From Gloeocapsopsis sp. IPPAS B-1203 (GTDB taxonomy: Bacteria; Cyanobacteriota; Cyanobacteriia; Cyanobacteriales; Chroococcidiopsidaceae), in assembly GCF_002749975.1 (NCBI RefSeq), contig NZ_PEIG01000023.1, forward strand, positions 1 through 64,000: a DNA stretch of 64,000 nt, read 5' to 3'. The position numbers and the translations under genes were made by a program. Below the pieces are notes generated by a model. It ran no database searches. It saw only the letters and a program-made list of their open reading frames with translations, and was not told the origin of the DNA. Within the stretch, counting starts at the first letter, position 1; every line of letters begins with the position of its first letter. Of the stretch, positions 1-7,406 are shown one piece after another.

Positions 1-29
1 TCTGATAGAATTTAGGCAGCATTTTTTGT

Positions 30-68
30 GATAGGCAGGCGATGTCAATAGCCAGCCTATCTTTTTTT
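30..68 (+). terminator. Intrinsic terminator of a gene off the left edge
   Basis: GATAGGC (30-36) pairs with GCCTATC (55-61), continued inward by GGC/GCC across an A-A mismatch, and is followed by seven T (62-68). It would end a plus-strand transcript coming from outside the window. Confidence 0.75.
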
Positions 69-213
69 GACCCAAAGCTTAAAACTATTATCTAGCTTTA
101 CTTTTAGCCCTCCTGTCACCCCATCAGGGTTATCAGTGAGAAGCGATCGCTGTGACGGCACAAAGCATAGAGAGATTGTATTTCAATTCAATTTAAGAAA
201 ATACAACTTAGCC

Positions 214-957
214 TCAAACGTTCATAAAGCCACCATCAACAACTAGATCTGCTGCTGTCATGTAGGAAGACTCATCACTGGCAAGGAAAACGGCACTAAG
301 AGCAATCTCCTCCGCTGCACCAAACCGTTTTAGAGGGGCAGATTGCTTAATGTAGTTTTCAAAGCTGTTGAGTACCTCAGGTGCTAGTCCCATTTTGTTT
401 TGAAAATTAGTTGGTACAAAGCCAGGGCTAAGAGCATTCACGCGTATCTTGCGAGATGCCAATTCAGCCGCCAGGGTTCGAGCCAACGATCGCACTGCTG
501 CTTTTGTTGCAAAGTATACACTACCCATAGCCGCACCTTTCTCACTTACTGCTGATGCATTCAAGATGACGCTTGCCCCTTCATTCAGTAATTCTGCAAG
601 TTTTTGCACTGTGAAAAATACACCTTTGACGTTAATATCAAATTGATCGTCGTAGAACACTTCGTCTATGACATCTAGTGGCGCAAACAAGCCGATGCCT
701 GCATTGGCAAACAGAATATCAAGACCACCAAATTCTGCTTTTACCTGTGCTGCTAGCGCGTTGAGATCGTGCAGCGATCGCACATCTGCACGGATCGGAA
801 TAACTCCAAGTTCCTTTGCTGCGGATTGCAGACGTTCTTCATTCTGTCCAGTAATAATGACCCGTGCGCCTTCTACGACAAACTGTTTGGCAGTTTCAAA
901 CCCGATTCCTGTTGTTCCACCTGTAATAACCGCTGTTTTGTTGTTCAAGCGTGCCAT
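214..957 (-). CDS. SDR family NAD(P)-dependent oxidoreductase
   Basis: Classical short-chain dehydrogenase/reductase of 247 residues, the usual family size; a soluble Rossmann-fold enzyme that reduces or oxidises a carbonyl/alcohol, substrate unknown. Visible are the cofactor motif TGGTTGIG (residues 12-19), NAG (85-87), and the catalytic set Ser135, Tyr148 and Lys152 in YFATK. The start at 957 is preferred over one ten codons upstream because AAGAGGA lies just before it. It is downstream of a TetR-type gene on the same strand, and a palindrome resembling TetR-family operators sits in the 64-bp spacer, so it is probably the regulated target (inference). The arrangement resembles NemR-type electrophile or quinone-responsive units, but no inducer can be read from the sequence. 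Confidence 0.93.
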   Translation of the reverse strand: MARLNNKTAVITGGTTGIGFETAKQFVVEGARVIITGQNEERLQSAAKELGVIPIRADVRSLHDLNALAAQVKAEFGGLDILFANAGIGLFAPLDVIDEVFYDDQFDINVKGVFFTVQKLAELLNEGASVILNASAVSEKGAAMGSVYFATKAAVRSLARTLAAELASRKIRVNALSPGFVPTNFQNKMGLAPEVLNSFENYIKQSAPLKRFGAAEEIALSAVFLASDESSYMTAADLVVDGGFMNV

Positions 958-988
958 AGCGATTCCTCTTAATAGTTTGTAGATCAAC

Positions 989-1006
989 TTAGACCAATTA
1001 GTCTAA
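989..1006. promoter_or_regulatory. Candidate TetR-family operator before the SDR gene
   Basis: Imperfect 18-bp palindrome TTAGACCAATTAGTCTAA: TTAGAC and GTCTAA arms around CAATTA. The TAGAC...GTCTA architecture is that of operators of NemR/AcrR-like regulators (family knowledge). It lies 31 bp upstream of the SDR start and just beyond the regulator's stop codon. Confidence 0.55.
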
Positions 1007-1021
1007 ATTAAGGCAAAAAAA

Positions 1022-1612
1022 TTAGACCATTTTGAGCAGCATTACTGTTGCCTCTATAGTACTCTGCAAAAGCTTTTCGTCTTCCACGACTCGACCTAGC
1101 AAAGCCATCCCTTGAGTGGTGCAAAGCAGCATACGAGCAACGTTGCGGGAGTTAACGGCTAAACTGATTTCACCTGCTTTTTGAGCACGATCAATAACGG
1201 TACAATAGGCATCTTCCAACCTTTGGAGGTGGTAACACAAAACCGATGCAATCTCTATATCATCTGTGTCAAAATCAGCAATGTTTGTACCTAACATACA
1301 ACCTCGACTTCTGGGTAATGAATGTCGTTGCTGCAAATTTTGTAGGACTTGCTCAAGGTTTGCCAGGGGCGAACCCGCAACCAAAAGCTGATCTCGAATT
1401 GATTGCACCTCTGTTTGAGCATAGTAGTCTAATGCCTTGAGGAAAAGCGATTGCTTGTTGCCAAACGTGTCATAGAGGCTCTTTTTACCGATTCTCATGT
1501 GTTCAAGCAGTTCGGAAAGGCTAGCCGCCTCGTATCCTCGTGCCCAAAACACTTCCATTGCCCTTGCGAGGGCAACTTCAGGATCGAATTGTTTCTCGGG
1601 TCCTCGGCTCAT
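1022..1612 (-). CDS. TetR/AcrR family transcriptional regulator
   Basis: 196-residue one-component repressor. The N-terminal three-helix DNA-binding domain is clear, with the helix-turn-helix around residues 30-52 (SLSELLEHMRIGKKSLYDTF) followed by the typical F-G-N-K-x-x-L-F sequence. The C-terminal ligand-binding half (residues 75-196) is helical, ends LLKMV, and has Cys102 and Cys125 among others. It is transcribed toward the SDR gene and probably controls both itself and that gene. The ATG at 1612 follows a gene-free spacer containing an ACCG/CGGT palindrome. Inducer unknown. Confidence 0.93.
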   Translation of the reverse strand: MSRGPEKQFDPEVALARAMEVFWARGYEAASLSELLEHMRIGKKSLYDTFGNKQSLFLKALDYYAQTEVQSIRDQLLVAGSPLANLEQVLQNLQQRHSLPRSRGCMLGTNIADFDTDDIEIASVLCYHLQRLEDAYCTVIDRAQKAGEISLAVNSRNVARMLLCTTQGMALLGRVVEDEKLLQSTIEATVMLLKMV

Positions 1613-1635
1613 GGTGGTATGGTAGCATTACTTGT

Positions 1636-1645
1636 ACCGAACGGT
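1636..1645. promoter_or_regulatory. Candidate autoregulatory TetR operator
   Basis: ACCGAACGGT, a palindrome apart from its central AA, within TTGTACCGAACGGTCAA 24 bp before the regulator start. On the opposite strand it reads GACCGTTCGGTAC, close to the GACCGNNCGGTC pattern common among TetR-family sites (family knowledge). Confidence 0.45.
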
Positions 1646-1661
1646 CAATATTTTACAGCAC

Positions 1662-1745
1662 ATGACAAACCTTGAATTGTATCGAGCTTTCTATGAGGAA
1701 GATTACGATACCTTTCTACAGATCTGCACCTGCGATCTTGAATAG
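1662..1745 (+). pseudogene. Possible 5' remnant encoding 27 residues
   Basis: An ATG-started reading frame of 27 codons (begins MTNLELYRAF, ends TCDLE) lies on the plus strand, opposite to its neighbours. Its acidic/aromatic composition resembles a real protein start, but I cannot assign a family. It may be the start of a deleted gene or a chance frame. Confidence 0.2.
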
Positions 1746-1777
1746 ATTCAGAATGAAGGATTCCCGCGAGGAGCAAC

Positions 1778-2269
1778 CTATCGAGGAGCAGAAACTGCTA
1801 TGAGCTGAATTGGCTGTCCTAAAATTTGCTCAATCATCTCTGGTTGCATCGTCTGCAAATATTGGGTTTCAAATCCTGGTGGCAAAAACTCCAATAAGAT
1901 GCGATTCTCCACCCAAAACTCAACCAGCCTGAAGATACTGTCTTCCTGATCGCGAGTCAAAACACGCCACCCTTCCCGTTGCCCAATTTGCTCAATCTGC
2001 TGCTGAGTTGTGGGAACCGAAATTGCAGCATGGATAGCCACTAAATCAGTAGATGTGGAAGGTAACAACTGAGCTGGTTTGATATCAGCACCTGGAGTCC
2101 ACACAGTCCCTTGAGGAAACACCACGATACCGGTACCATAGCTGTCAAAAGGCATTACGTTGTAACTACCAGGATAAAAGAACTGGTAGGCTTTACCCTT
2201 CAAGATTTCTGCTAAAACGCTAGCAACACGCAATGGATCGTAAGCGTCGATTGAGATATGATGAATCAT
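1778..2269 (-). CDS. VOC-like hypothetical protein, paralogue of the gene at 6768
   Basis: 163-residue protein. It begins MIHHISI, the usual first strand of vicinal-oxygen-chelate proteins, and continues with a helix and FDSYGTGIVVFPQG. It ends in a strand with a Glu-rich motif (VEFWVENRILLEFLPPG). The gene at 6768 shares this plan (MIHHISI, DP/NP..VA.V.AE, FDSYGT.I.V.P, REGWR, WVEN..LLE.LPP), so the two are paralogues. The metal ligands expected of a glyoxalase-type enzyme are not clearly all present, and no reaction can be stated. The start at 2269 is chosen because GGAG lies about 10 bp upstream; a longer frame begins at 2287. Confidence 0.8.
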   Translation of the reverse strand: MIHHISIDAYDPLRVASVLAEILKGKAYQFFYPGSYNVMPFDSYGTGIVVFPQGTVWTPGADIKPAQLLPSTSTDLVAIHAAISVPTTQQQIEQIGQREGWRVLTRDQEDSIFRLVEFWVENRILLEFLPPGFETQYLQTMQPEMIEQILGQPIQLIAVSAPR

Positions 2270-2365
2270 AAGAGTAACTCCATTCAATTAAAAGGTTAGA
2301 AAACATCTGAGCTTGGATCGGCGATCGCTTCCCTAGTAAAAGCGCGATTGTTCGTTGCTCAAAAA

Positions 2366-3109
2366 TCAATCATTTGTTAATACTGAAGCTAGAAAATCAG
2401 GATGAGACAGATGCGGACAATGTCCAGAAGCTAACTCAACCGCATCAACTCCTAAGCGCTTGCGTGCAGCGTAGTGTGACCATGTAGGAGATATGATGCG
2501 ATCATTGGTACAAACAATATATTTACACTCAACCGCAGACAAAGCTTGGAGAGGATTTTTTTCAAAAATATATGCCAGAGATTGTTGCGAACGACTTTTC
2601 GCGATCGCCCACTGTACTACATCCGGTTGACAATCAGAATAGAAAAAGTCCCTTAATACTGCTGCGTCTGAAAAGTCTTTCCCTACAGAAGCAGGTTCAA
2701 AAATATCAGGCTCATCATGAAATTGTTCGAGCATAATTGGGTCTTTTGGCTGGTAATTGAGTGATTTGAGCGCATCAGAACCAAGATGATGCGAAAGTTG
2801 GTCGAGTGTACTGACTCCAGGATGTGGAATCAACGCGGCTACAAATACGAGTTGACGCACCTTTACTACTTCAGCAACCAGGGGAATAATCGTACCAGCC
2901 ATCGAGTGACCAACTAGCACAATATCATCGTCAGTTTTTGGCAGCACTTGCACGACTGTATCGGCAAATTGAGACAGAGTTGTAGATGCATTTTCAATTG
3001 GCAAATCCATTGCCACAGTTTTGTGACCTTGTGCTTCTAGGTAGGGAATTAGCAAATCCCAACACCAAGCGCCTTGGAAGGCTCCGTGAACGAGACAAAA
3101 AAGACTCAT
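2366..3109 (-). CDS. Alpha/beta-fold hydrolase (esterase/MenH-like)
   Basis: 247-residue alpha/beta hydrolase. The oxyanion-hole motif FCLVHGAFQGAWCW is at residues 4-16, the nucleophile Ser69 lies in VGHSMAG, and a catalytic His (about 230) lies in SGHCPHLSHP near the C terminus. The compact size and the H-G-A-F/W-x-G-A-W start resemble plant methyl-esterase and hydroxynitrile-lyase-type members (family knowledge), so it probably cleaves a small ester; substrate unknown. It has no signal peptide. It is co-oriented with the VOC-like gene 96 bp downstream. Confidence 0.9.
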   Translation of the reverse strand: MSLFCLVHGAFQGAWCWDLLIPYLEAQGHKTVAMDLPIENASTTLSQFADTVVQVLPKTDDDIVLVGHSMAGTIIPLVAEVVKVRQLVFVAALIPHPGVSTLDQLSHHLGSDALKSLNYQPKDPIMLEQFHDEPDIFEPASVGKDFSDAAVLRDFFYSDCQPDVVQWAIAKSRSQQSLAYIFEKNPLQALSAVECKYIVCTNDRIISPTWSHYAARKRLGVDAVELASGHCPHLSHPDFLASVLTND

Positions 3110-3132
3110 ATTGATAATTAAAACTTTTGGTA

Positions 3133-3240
3133 ACTAGTCATTGGTAATTGGCGAAGCCGCCGCACGCTGCTTGTGGTGTTCCAAGCAGAACGGCGGTCAT
3201 CGTAAAAATATATATTTACTCATTACCTATTACCTAATTT
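3133..3240. repeat. Short tandem repeats and palindromic spacer sequence
   Basis: TAACTAGTCATTGGTAATTG at 3131-3150 and ATTACCTATTACCTAATTT at 3222-3240 are copies of the ATTGGTAATTGGTAA-type short tandem repeats that recur in this window (4748, 11254, 11358, 18193). The second copy abuts the stop codon of the DUF3574 gene. Confidence 0.6.
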
Positions 3241-3689
3241 CAAAAACCAACTCGTACTGGTACGCTTGTCACACGCAAAACTGATTCTTGTTGAAACTGC
3301 GTCTTGTACAGGCTAATAATTTCCTCAATTGCGCGTCTTTTTGCAGGGCTATTCGGATAAATCAAAATTAAGACCTTTGTTGGTTCTCGAACGATGGTTC
3401 CATTACTTCCGCGAAATTGTCCGCTTGCATCGAAGACAGTCAATCCATCAGGAAAACGCGGCGTGACGACATTGCGCAGAAATCTTTGAAATTGTTCCTC
3501 AGAGACAATTCCGCCTGGTCGAGATCTGCCAAAATATAACTCATCTTGCAGCAAAAGATTGGTGCGGCTCAAGCTATCTGCTGGTGCTTCTGGAAGTTGG
3601 GCGCGGGCTTCCGGTAATGCAGCCACCGAGCCTGTAAACAGCAGGCTAGTGATAAAAAGAGCGCTAAAACTTTTTCGTAAAGCGAGCAT
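3240..3689 (-). CDS. DUF3574 family secreted protein
   Basis: 149 residues, with an N-terminal signal peptide (residues 1-30: KSF start, hydrophobic LFITSLLFTGSVAAL, cleavage near ARA-QL). The remainder matches the DUF3574 pattern: DELYFGRSRPGG, SEEQFQRFLRNVVTPRFPDGLTV, then GQFRGSNG and a Pro-rich strand ending in VPVRVGF. The family has no assigned function; the protein should be periplasmic or outer-membrane associated. It lies just downstream of an RTX gene on the same strand with a 22-bp gap, so the two may be cotranscribed. Confidence 0.85.
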   Translation of the reverse strand: MLALRKSFSALFITSLLFTGSVAALPEARAQLPEAPADSLSRTNLLLQDELYFGRSRPGGIVSEEQFQRFLRNVVTPRFPDGLTVFDASGQFRGSNGTIVREPTKVLILIYPNSPAKRRAIEEIISLYKTQFQQESVLRVTSVPVRVGF

Positions 3690-3711
3690 AGTGGTATTTC
3701 CTTAAGTATGG

Positions 3712-4731
3712 TTAAATAACAACAATATCTACAGCGCTAAGAGTTGGAATTCCAACAAGCGTTGCAATTTGGACTTGAAGCGCTGCACCTGTACCATCAG
3801 AGTCAAAAAACAGCGCTCCATTGTTGTTGTAAATGAATCGGTCATTAGCATCAGCCGCAGAGGAACCAAGGCGGAATTGACCAGATGCGATCGCACCTGC
3901 ATTTAGCCCACCGCCAAAACCAGCAGCAGAAACCTGAATAAAATCATCCACAGCGACGAAGTCTGTAATCAAATCAATTCCTTCATTCGAGGCATTGAAA
4001 CGAAAGCGGTCTGCACCTGCACCTCCGAGTAGGCGATCGCTCCCAGATCCTCCAATTAATAGATCGTTACCGTCTCCTCCAGAGAGGATGTCATTGCCCA
4101 AACCTCCATTAAGCGAGTCATTACCTCCTAACCCGCTGAGGATGACATTGATAATCGTGGATGTCATATTGTTGTTGAGTTCATTGCCCGTGCCAATGAG
4201 TCCACTTTCAAACTTGAGTACCAAGTTCTCTACATTGTCAGGCAGCGTAAAACTGTCATCCGACTCGACGGTATCAATACCACCATTGGCAGCCTCGACG
4301 ATTGTGTCAACATTATTACGCTCAAAGACATCATAGACGTCATTACCTGCGCCACCTATAAGGCTGTCAACACCAAAAACACCAGAGAGCGTGTCATTAC
4401 CCGCACCACCGAAGAGCGAGTCATCGCCATCTCCCCCACGGAGGGAGTCATTGCCATTACCTCCGTTGAGAATGTTACTGGGAACATTAATCCCAATATC
4501 TCCGCCAAAGAGGGAGTCGTTACCCGAACCTCCATCAAGGAAGTCAGTTCCCGCCCCTCCATTGAGGATGTCGTTACCCACTCCACCTGAAAGAAAGTCA
4601 TCGCCGAGATCGCCAATTAATTCATCATTGCCAGCAAAGCCAAAGATATCATCGTTTCCGGTCGTTCCTACGAGATCATTTCCGCCAAAAAGGTTGTTGT
4701 CATCCCCGTTAGTACCAAGAATTGTTGCCAT
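3712..4731 (-). CDS. RTX calcium-binding repeat protein with C-terminal bluetail-like domain
   Basis: 339 residues, largely built of GGxGNDxL nonapeptide repeats (residues about 10-130 and 195-240) that fold into calcium-binding beta-rolls. The middle segment ([35 protein letters not shown]) is a recognised spacer between rolls. The C terminus (about 245-339: [22 protein letters not shown] ... [17 protein letters not shown] ... LSAVDIVVI) is the bluetail-type region usually found in type I-secreted cyanobacterial proteins. No signal peptide is visible, as expected for type I export, but no HlyB/HlyD/TolC genes are nearby. A ribosome-binding AAGGAAA precedes the ATG. Probably an extracellular or surface-layer-associated protein; function unknown. 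Confidence 0.88.
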   Translation of the reverse strand: MATILGTNGDDNNLFGGNDLVGTTGNDDIFGFAGNDELIGDLGDDFLSGGVGNDILNGGAGTDFLDGGSGNDSLFGGDIGINVPSNILNGGNGNDSLRGGDGDDSLFGGAGNDTLSGVFGVDSLIGGAGNDVYDVFERNNVDTIVEAANGGIDTVESDDSFTLPDNVENLVLKFESGLIGTGNELNNNMTSTIINVILSGLGGNDSLNGGLGNDILSGGDGNDLLIGGSGSDRLLGGAGADRFRFNASNEGIDLITDFVAVDDFIQVSAAGFGGGLNAGAIASGQFRLGSSAADANDRFIYNNNGALFFDSDGTGAALQVQIATLVGIPTLSAVDIVVI

Positions 4732-4747
4732 GTCGTTTTCCTTGCCT

Positions 4748-4767
4748 GGTAATTGGTAATGGGTAGG
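4748..4767. repeat. Short tandem repeat GGTAATTGGTAATGGGTAGG
   Basis: Tandem heptamer-like repeat directly upstream of the 339-residue RTX gene, of the same type as the copies at 11254 and 18193. Confidence 0.6.
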
Positions 4768-4832
4768 TGTGATTCTCTTTCAGAAACACTTCGCGCTCGC
4801 ACTCTTACCCACTACAAGTGCAAGCACCATTT

Positions 4833-6338
4833 TTAAGCAACAATTAGGATATCTGCGGCACTGATATTAGGAGAGCCGCCAAAAGTATTGCTAGGATTGA
4901 GGTCGGCAATGATATTCCCTTCCGCATCGCCGCCGACAACGACTGAGCCGTTGCGGTTAAAACATAAGTTGCCTCTGACCGAGTTATAGGTAATCTTGGC
5001 ATTACTGGAGAACTGTTCAGAGAAGCTATCGACAACCTCAAACTCAGACGGATTCAAAGTACCGCCTGCACCACTAAAGAGCGTGTCAAATGTGGTTTTG
5101 GATAAAACAATCTTGTCGCTACCCACACCAAAGTTTGTAATGGTATCTACACCAAGATCGTCAAATCTAAAAGCTTGACCTGTGCTGAAGAGGAATTGAT
5201 CGTTACCATTACCGCCAATCAAGACATCATCGCCTTGACTGCCTTTGAGAGTGTCATTGCCAACTCCTCCGTTGAGCGTATTATTAGCTCGGTTGCCATC
5301 AATAAAGTTATTAAGCTCATTACCTGTACCGTTAACAGCGTCAAAACCTTTGAGATCCAAGTTTTCTACGTTGGCTCCCAGCGTAAAGCTGCCGTCAGAC
5401 TCAACGATATCGATGCCAGCCCCAGGATTCTCAATGACGATATCATTAAAGCCAGTGATTTCGTAAGTATCATTGCCTAAACCACCTCTAAGCGTGTCGG
5501 AGCCTGATGAACCCGCATCAAGTTCGTCATTACCACTGCCACCAAAGAGGAGATCGTTGCCATTTCCACCGCCAATATCAACAGATCCCAAGGTGAATTG
5601 AGAAGCATCAACAACAGTGCCATTGTTACCACCACGTAGTAACGCGGTTTCAATACTATTTAATTGATCGACACCCTCACCCACTAAAGCAGTATTGGTT
5701 AAAGTGAGGTTGAAATCGCTGAACTCAGTAACTCGGTCAATACCCGCGCCACCATTTAATGTGTCATTGCCAGCCTCGCCCTCTAAGTTATCATTGCCAT
5801 CACCACCGTTGAGGACATCATCGCCAGCTTGACCATCAAGAAGATCGTTGCCAGTTCCACCATTGAGCGTGTCATCGCGAGTACCACCTCTGAGTTGATC
5901 GTTGCCAGCTAAGCCATTGAGAGTTACCGATCCAAGGGTGAATTCAAAGGCACTAATTGAGTTATTACCTGCACCTCCAGTGAGTGTTGCCGTTTCAACG
6001 TTGCTGAGTGTATCAGTTTCATTACCGACTCTTAAACTGGTGTTGTTCAGGCGGATAGTCGCATCACCGGACTCAGTAACGCGATCAATGCCCTCTCCAC
6101 CATCGAGAATGTCATTGCCTAATCCACCCCTGAGAACGTCGTTACCTGTATTTCCTAGAAGAGTATCGTTACCTGTGTTACCGAACAAACTATCATTACC
6201 TGTGTTGCCGAGCAGAGCATCATTACCACCGCCACCATCGACGCGATCGCTGCCTGCAAGTGCATCAATAATGTCGTTAGCTCCATCCGCAACGATGACA
6301 TCGTTTCCGTTGGTTGGGTTGCCTGAAATAATTGCCAT
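4833..6338 (-). CDS. RTX calcium-binding repeat protein with two NLTLTNTAL-type modules
   Basis: 501-residue RTX protein. It begins MAIISGNPTNGNDVIVADGANDIIDALAG, almost the same start as the 653-residue RTX protein at 7407, then four LLGNTGND repeats. Two modules of about 90 residues follow, each reading VTE..D..L.L.NT.L...(T/V)D.L...ETA.L.GG..N then GND.L.GG repeats. After an [20 protein letters not shown] spacer, the last 120 residues are a bluetail-like C-terminal domain containing FSSNAKITYNSVRGNLCFNRNG. AAAGGAAG precedes the start. Probably exported by a type I system encoded elsewhere; likely an extracellular calcium-dependent structural or adhesive protein (inference). Confidence 0.88.
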   Translation of the reverse strand: MAIISGNPTNGNDVIVADGANDIIDALAGSDRVDGGGGNDALLGNTGNDSLFGNTGNDTLLGNTGNDVLRGGLGNDILDGGEGIDRVTESGDATIRLNNTSLRVGNETDTLSNVETATLTGGAGNNSISAFEFTLGSVTLNGLAGNDQLRGGTRDDTLNGGTGNDLLDGQAGDDVLNGGDGNDNLEGEAGNDTLNGGAGIDRVTEFSDFNLTLTNTALVGEGVDQLNSIETALLRGGNNGTVVDASQFTLGSVDIGGGNGNDLLFGGSGNDELDAGSSGSDTLRGGLGNDTYEITGFNDIVIENPGAGIDIVESDGSFTLGANVENLDLKGFDAVNGTGNELNNFIDGNRANNTLNGGVGNDTLKGSQGDDVLIGGNGNDQFLFSTGQAFRFDDLGVDTITNFGVGSDKIVLSKTTFDTLFSGAGGTLNPSEFEVVDSFSEQFSSNAKITYNSVRGNLCFNRNGSVVVGGDAEGNIIADLNPSNTFGGSPNISAADILIVA

Positions 6339-6478
6339 AGTTTTATACTTCCTTTGTTGGGTCTTGTGCAGAGTGCTTGTTCAGCAGAAATTTAGCGAGG
6401 ACAAAATCACTCGCAGCCTGCTTTTTTGCAACTTTTGCAAGTTGGATTGGTAGAATTAACTGAATTCCTAGATTGTTA

Positions 6479-6518
6479 GCGATCGCTCTTTTCAAGCTTC
6501 AAAAGAGTTAGCGATCGC
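6479..6518. repeat. Inverted repeat flanked by HIP1 sites
   Basis: GCGATCGC (6479-6486) and GCGATCGC (6511-6518) bracket CTCTTTT (6486-6492) and AAAAGAG (6501-6507), with AAGCTT at the centre. It lies just 3' of the RTX remnant on the minus strand and could act as its terminator, although no T-run follows. Confidence 0.45.
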
Positions 6519-6520
6519 AC

Positions 6521-6754
6521 TCATTTCAGTGTTGCTAGCTGTACTTGGGTGGCTCCATCTACACCATCGCGGTCAAAGAATAAGTTACCGTTGGTGTCGT
6601 TGTAGATGAAGCGAACTGCGGTTGTAGATCCTGGAAGCCGATCCCCAAAATTGGAGGACTTTGAACCGGAAACCTTGTCTAAAAATCTTCCCAGAATGAG
6701 GGATTTAGAAGGCTGAACAACGAAGCAAGAAAAACTATCGAATTGACAACACAT
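6521..6754 (-). pseudogene. 3' remnant of a fourth RTX/bluetail protein
   Basis: The last ~35 codons of this 77-codon frame (GSTTAVRFIYNDTNGNLFFDRDGVDGATQVQLATLK) match the C-terminal bluetail sequence of the RTX protein at 3712 ([31 protein letters not shown]) almost position by position. The preceding 40 codons do not resemble an RTX protein, and no RTX repeats remain. The match ends before the terminal 14 residues of the intact protein. It is best read as a decayed end left by deletion of a fourth RTX gene. Confidence 0.8.
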
Positions 6755-6767
6755 AAATTCGACACCT

Positions 6768-7238
6768 TCAGGCAGACAGGTTTTTCAAAAGTGTTCTCAG
6801 GCTTTCTGGCTGCACAGCCGCAAGGTATGTTGGCATCAAGTCTGGAGGTAACAATTCCAGCATTACCTGGTTTTCAACCCACAACTCGATTAAGTCAATT
6901 ACCCCTGCCCGTCTGCATCGAACAGCCCGCCAACCTTCACGCTCAGCAATCTCCCAAATTTTTGCCTCACTCACGAGGACTTCAATGTTTGCATGAGTAG
7001 CTGTATAACTCGTTGCAGGCTTGAAGTCAGAAAACTGAACAGGTTCCGTTTCTAAACCTGGCTTCAAGATGAGGCTTTTCGGCATCACCTCAATGGCTGT
7101 GCCATAAGAATCAAAAGTCAATGCGACATAGCTTCCCTCATGACCAGGGAATGGAACAGCCTGCCCCTGCCACAATTCGGCAATCACATTAGCAACGTGT
7201 TGTGGATTGTTGACAGCAATCGAAATATGATGAATCAT
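6768..7238 (-). CDS. VOC-like hypothetical protein, paralogue of the gene at 1778
   Basis: 156 residues starting MIHHISIAVNNPQHVANVIAELWQG. It shares with the protein at 1778 the FDSYGTAIEVMPK strand, the helical EIAEREGWRAV segment and the terminal LIELWVENQVMLELLPPDL strand. The two differ in the loop around residues 35-45 (FPGHEGSYVAL versus FYPGSYNVM). The fold is probably that of a vicinal-oxygen-chelate protein; no activity can be given. It lies between the RTX remnant and a complete RTX gene, so the pair of paralogues brackets the RTX cluster. Confidence 0.8.
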   Translation of the reverse strand: MIHHISIAVNNPQHVANVIAELWQGQAVPFPGHEGSYVALTFDSYGTAIEVMPKSLILKPGLETEPVQFSDFKPATSYTATHANIEVLVSEAKIWEIAEREGWRAVRCRRAGVIDLIELWVENQVMLELLPPDLMPTYLAAVQPESLRTLLKNLSA

Positions 7239-7406
7239 GTGATTTCCTCAGTAGTGCCAAAAATTATTCTTAGCTGTCCGTTTGAAAGTTTAGTAGCGTG
7301 TCGAGTTATACGCGATCGCTCCCACAGGAAAAGTAGGTTTGTCTGCAAGTTGCGATCGCTGATAGCCCATCACTACTTGTAGCCCTGAATAGCTGCTCCA
7401 ACTTGG

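Noticed and set aside
5902-6453. Long plus-strand frames rich in Pro, Ser and Leu opposite the RTX genes (also 7858-8316 and 8368-8847)
   Set aside because: They are antisense shadows of the GGxGxD repeats, whose codon use leaves the opposite strand open.
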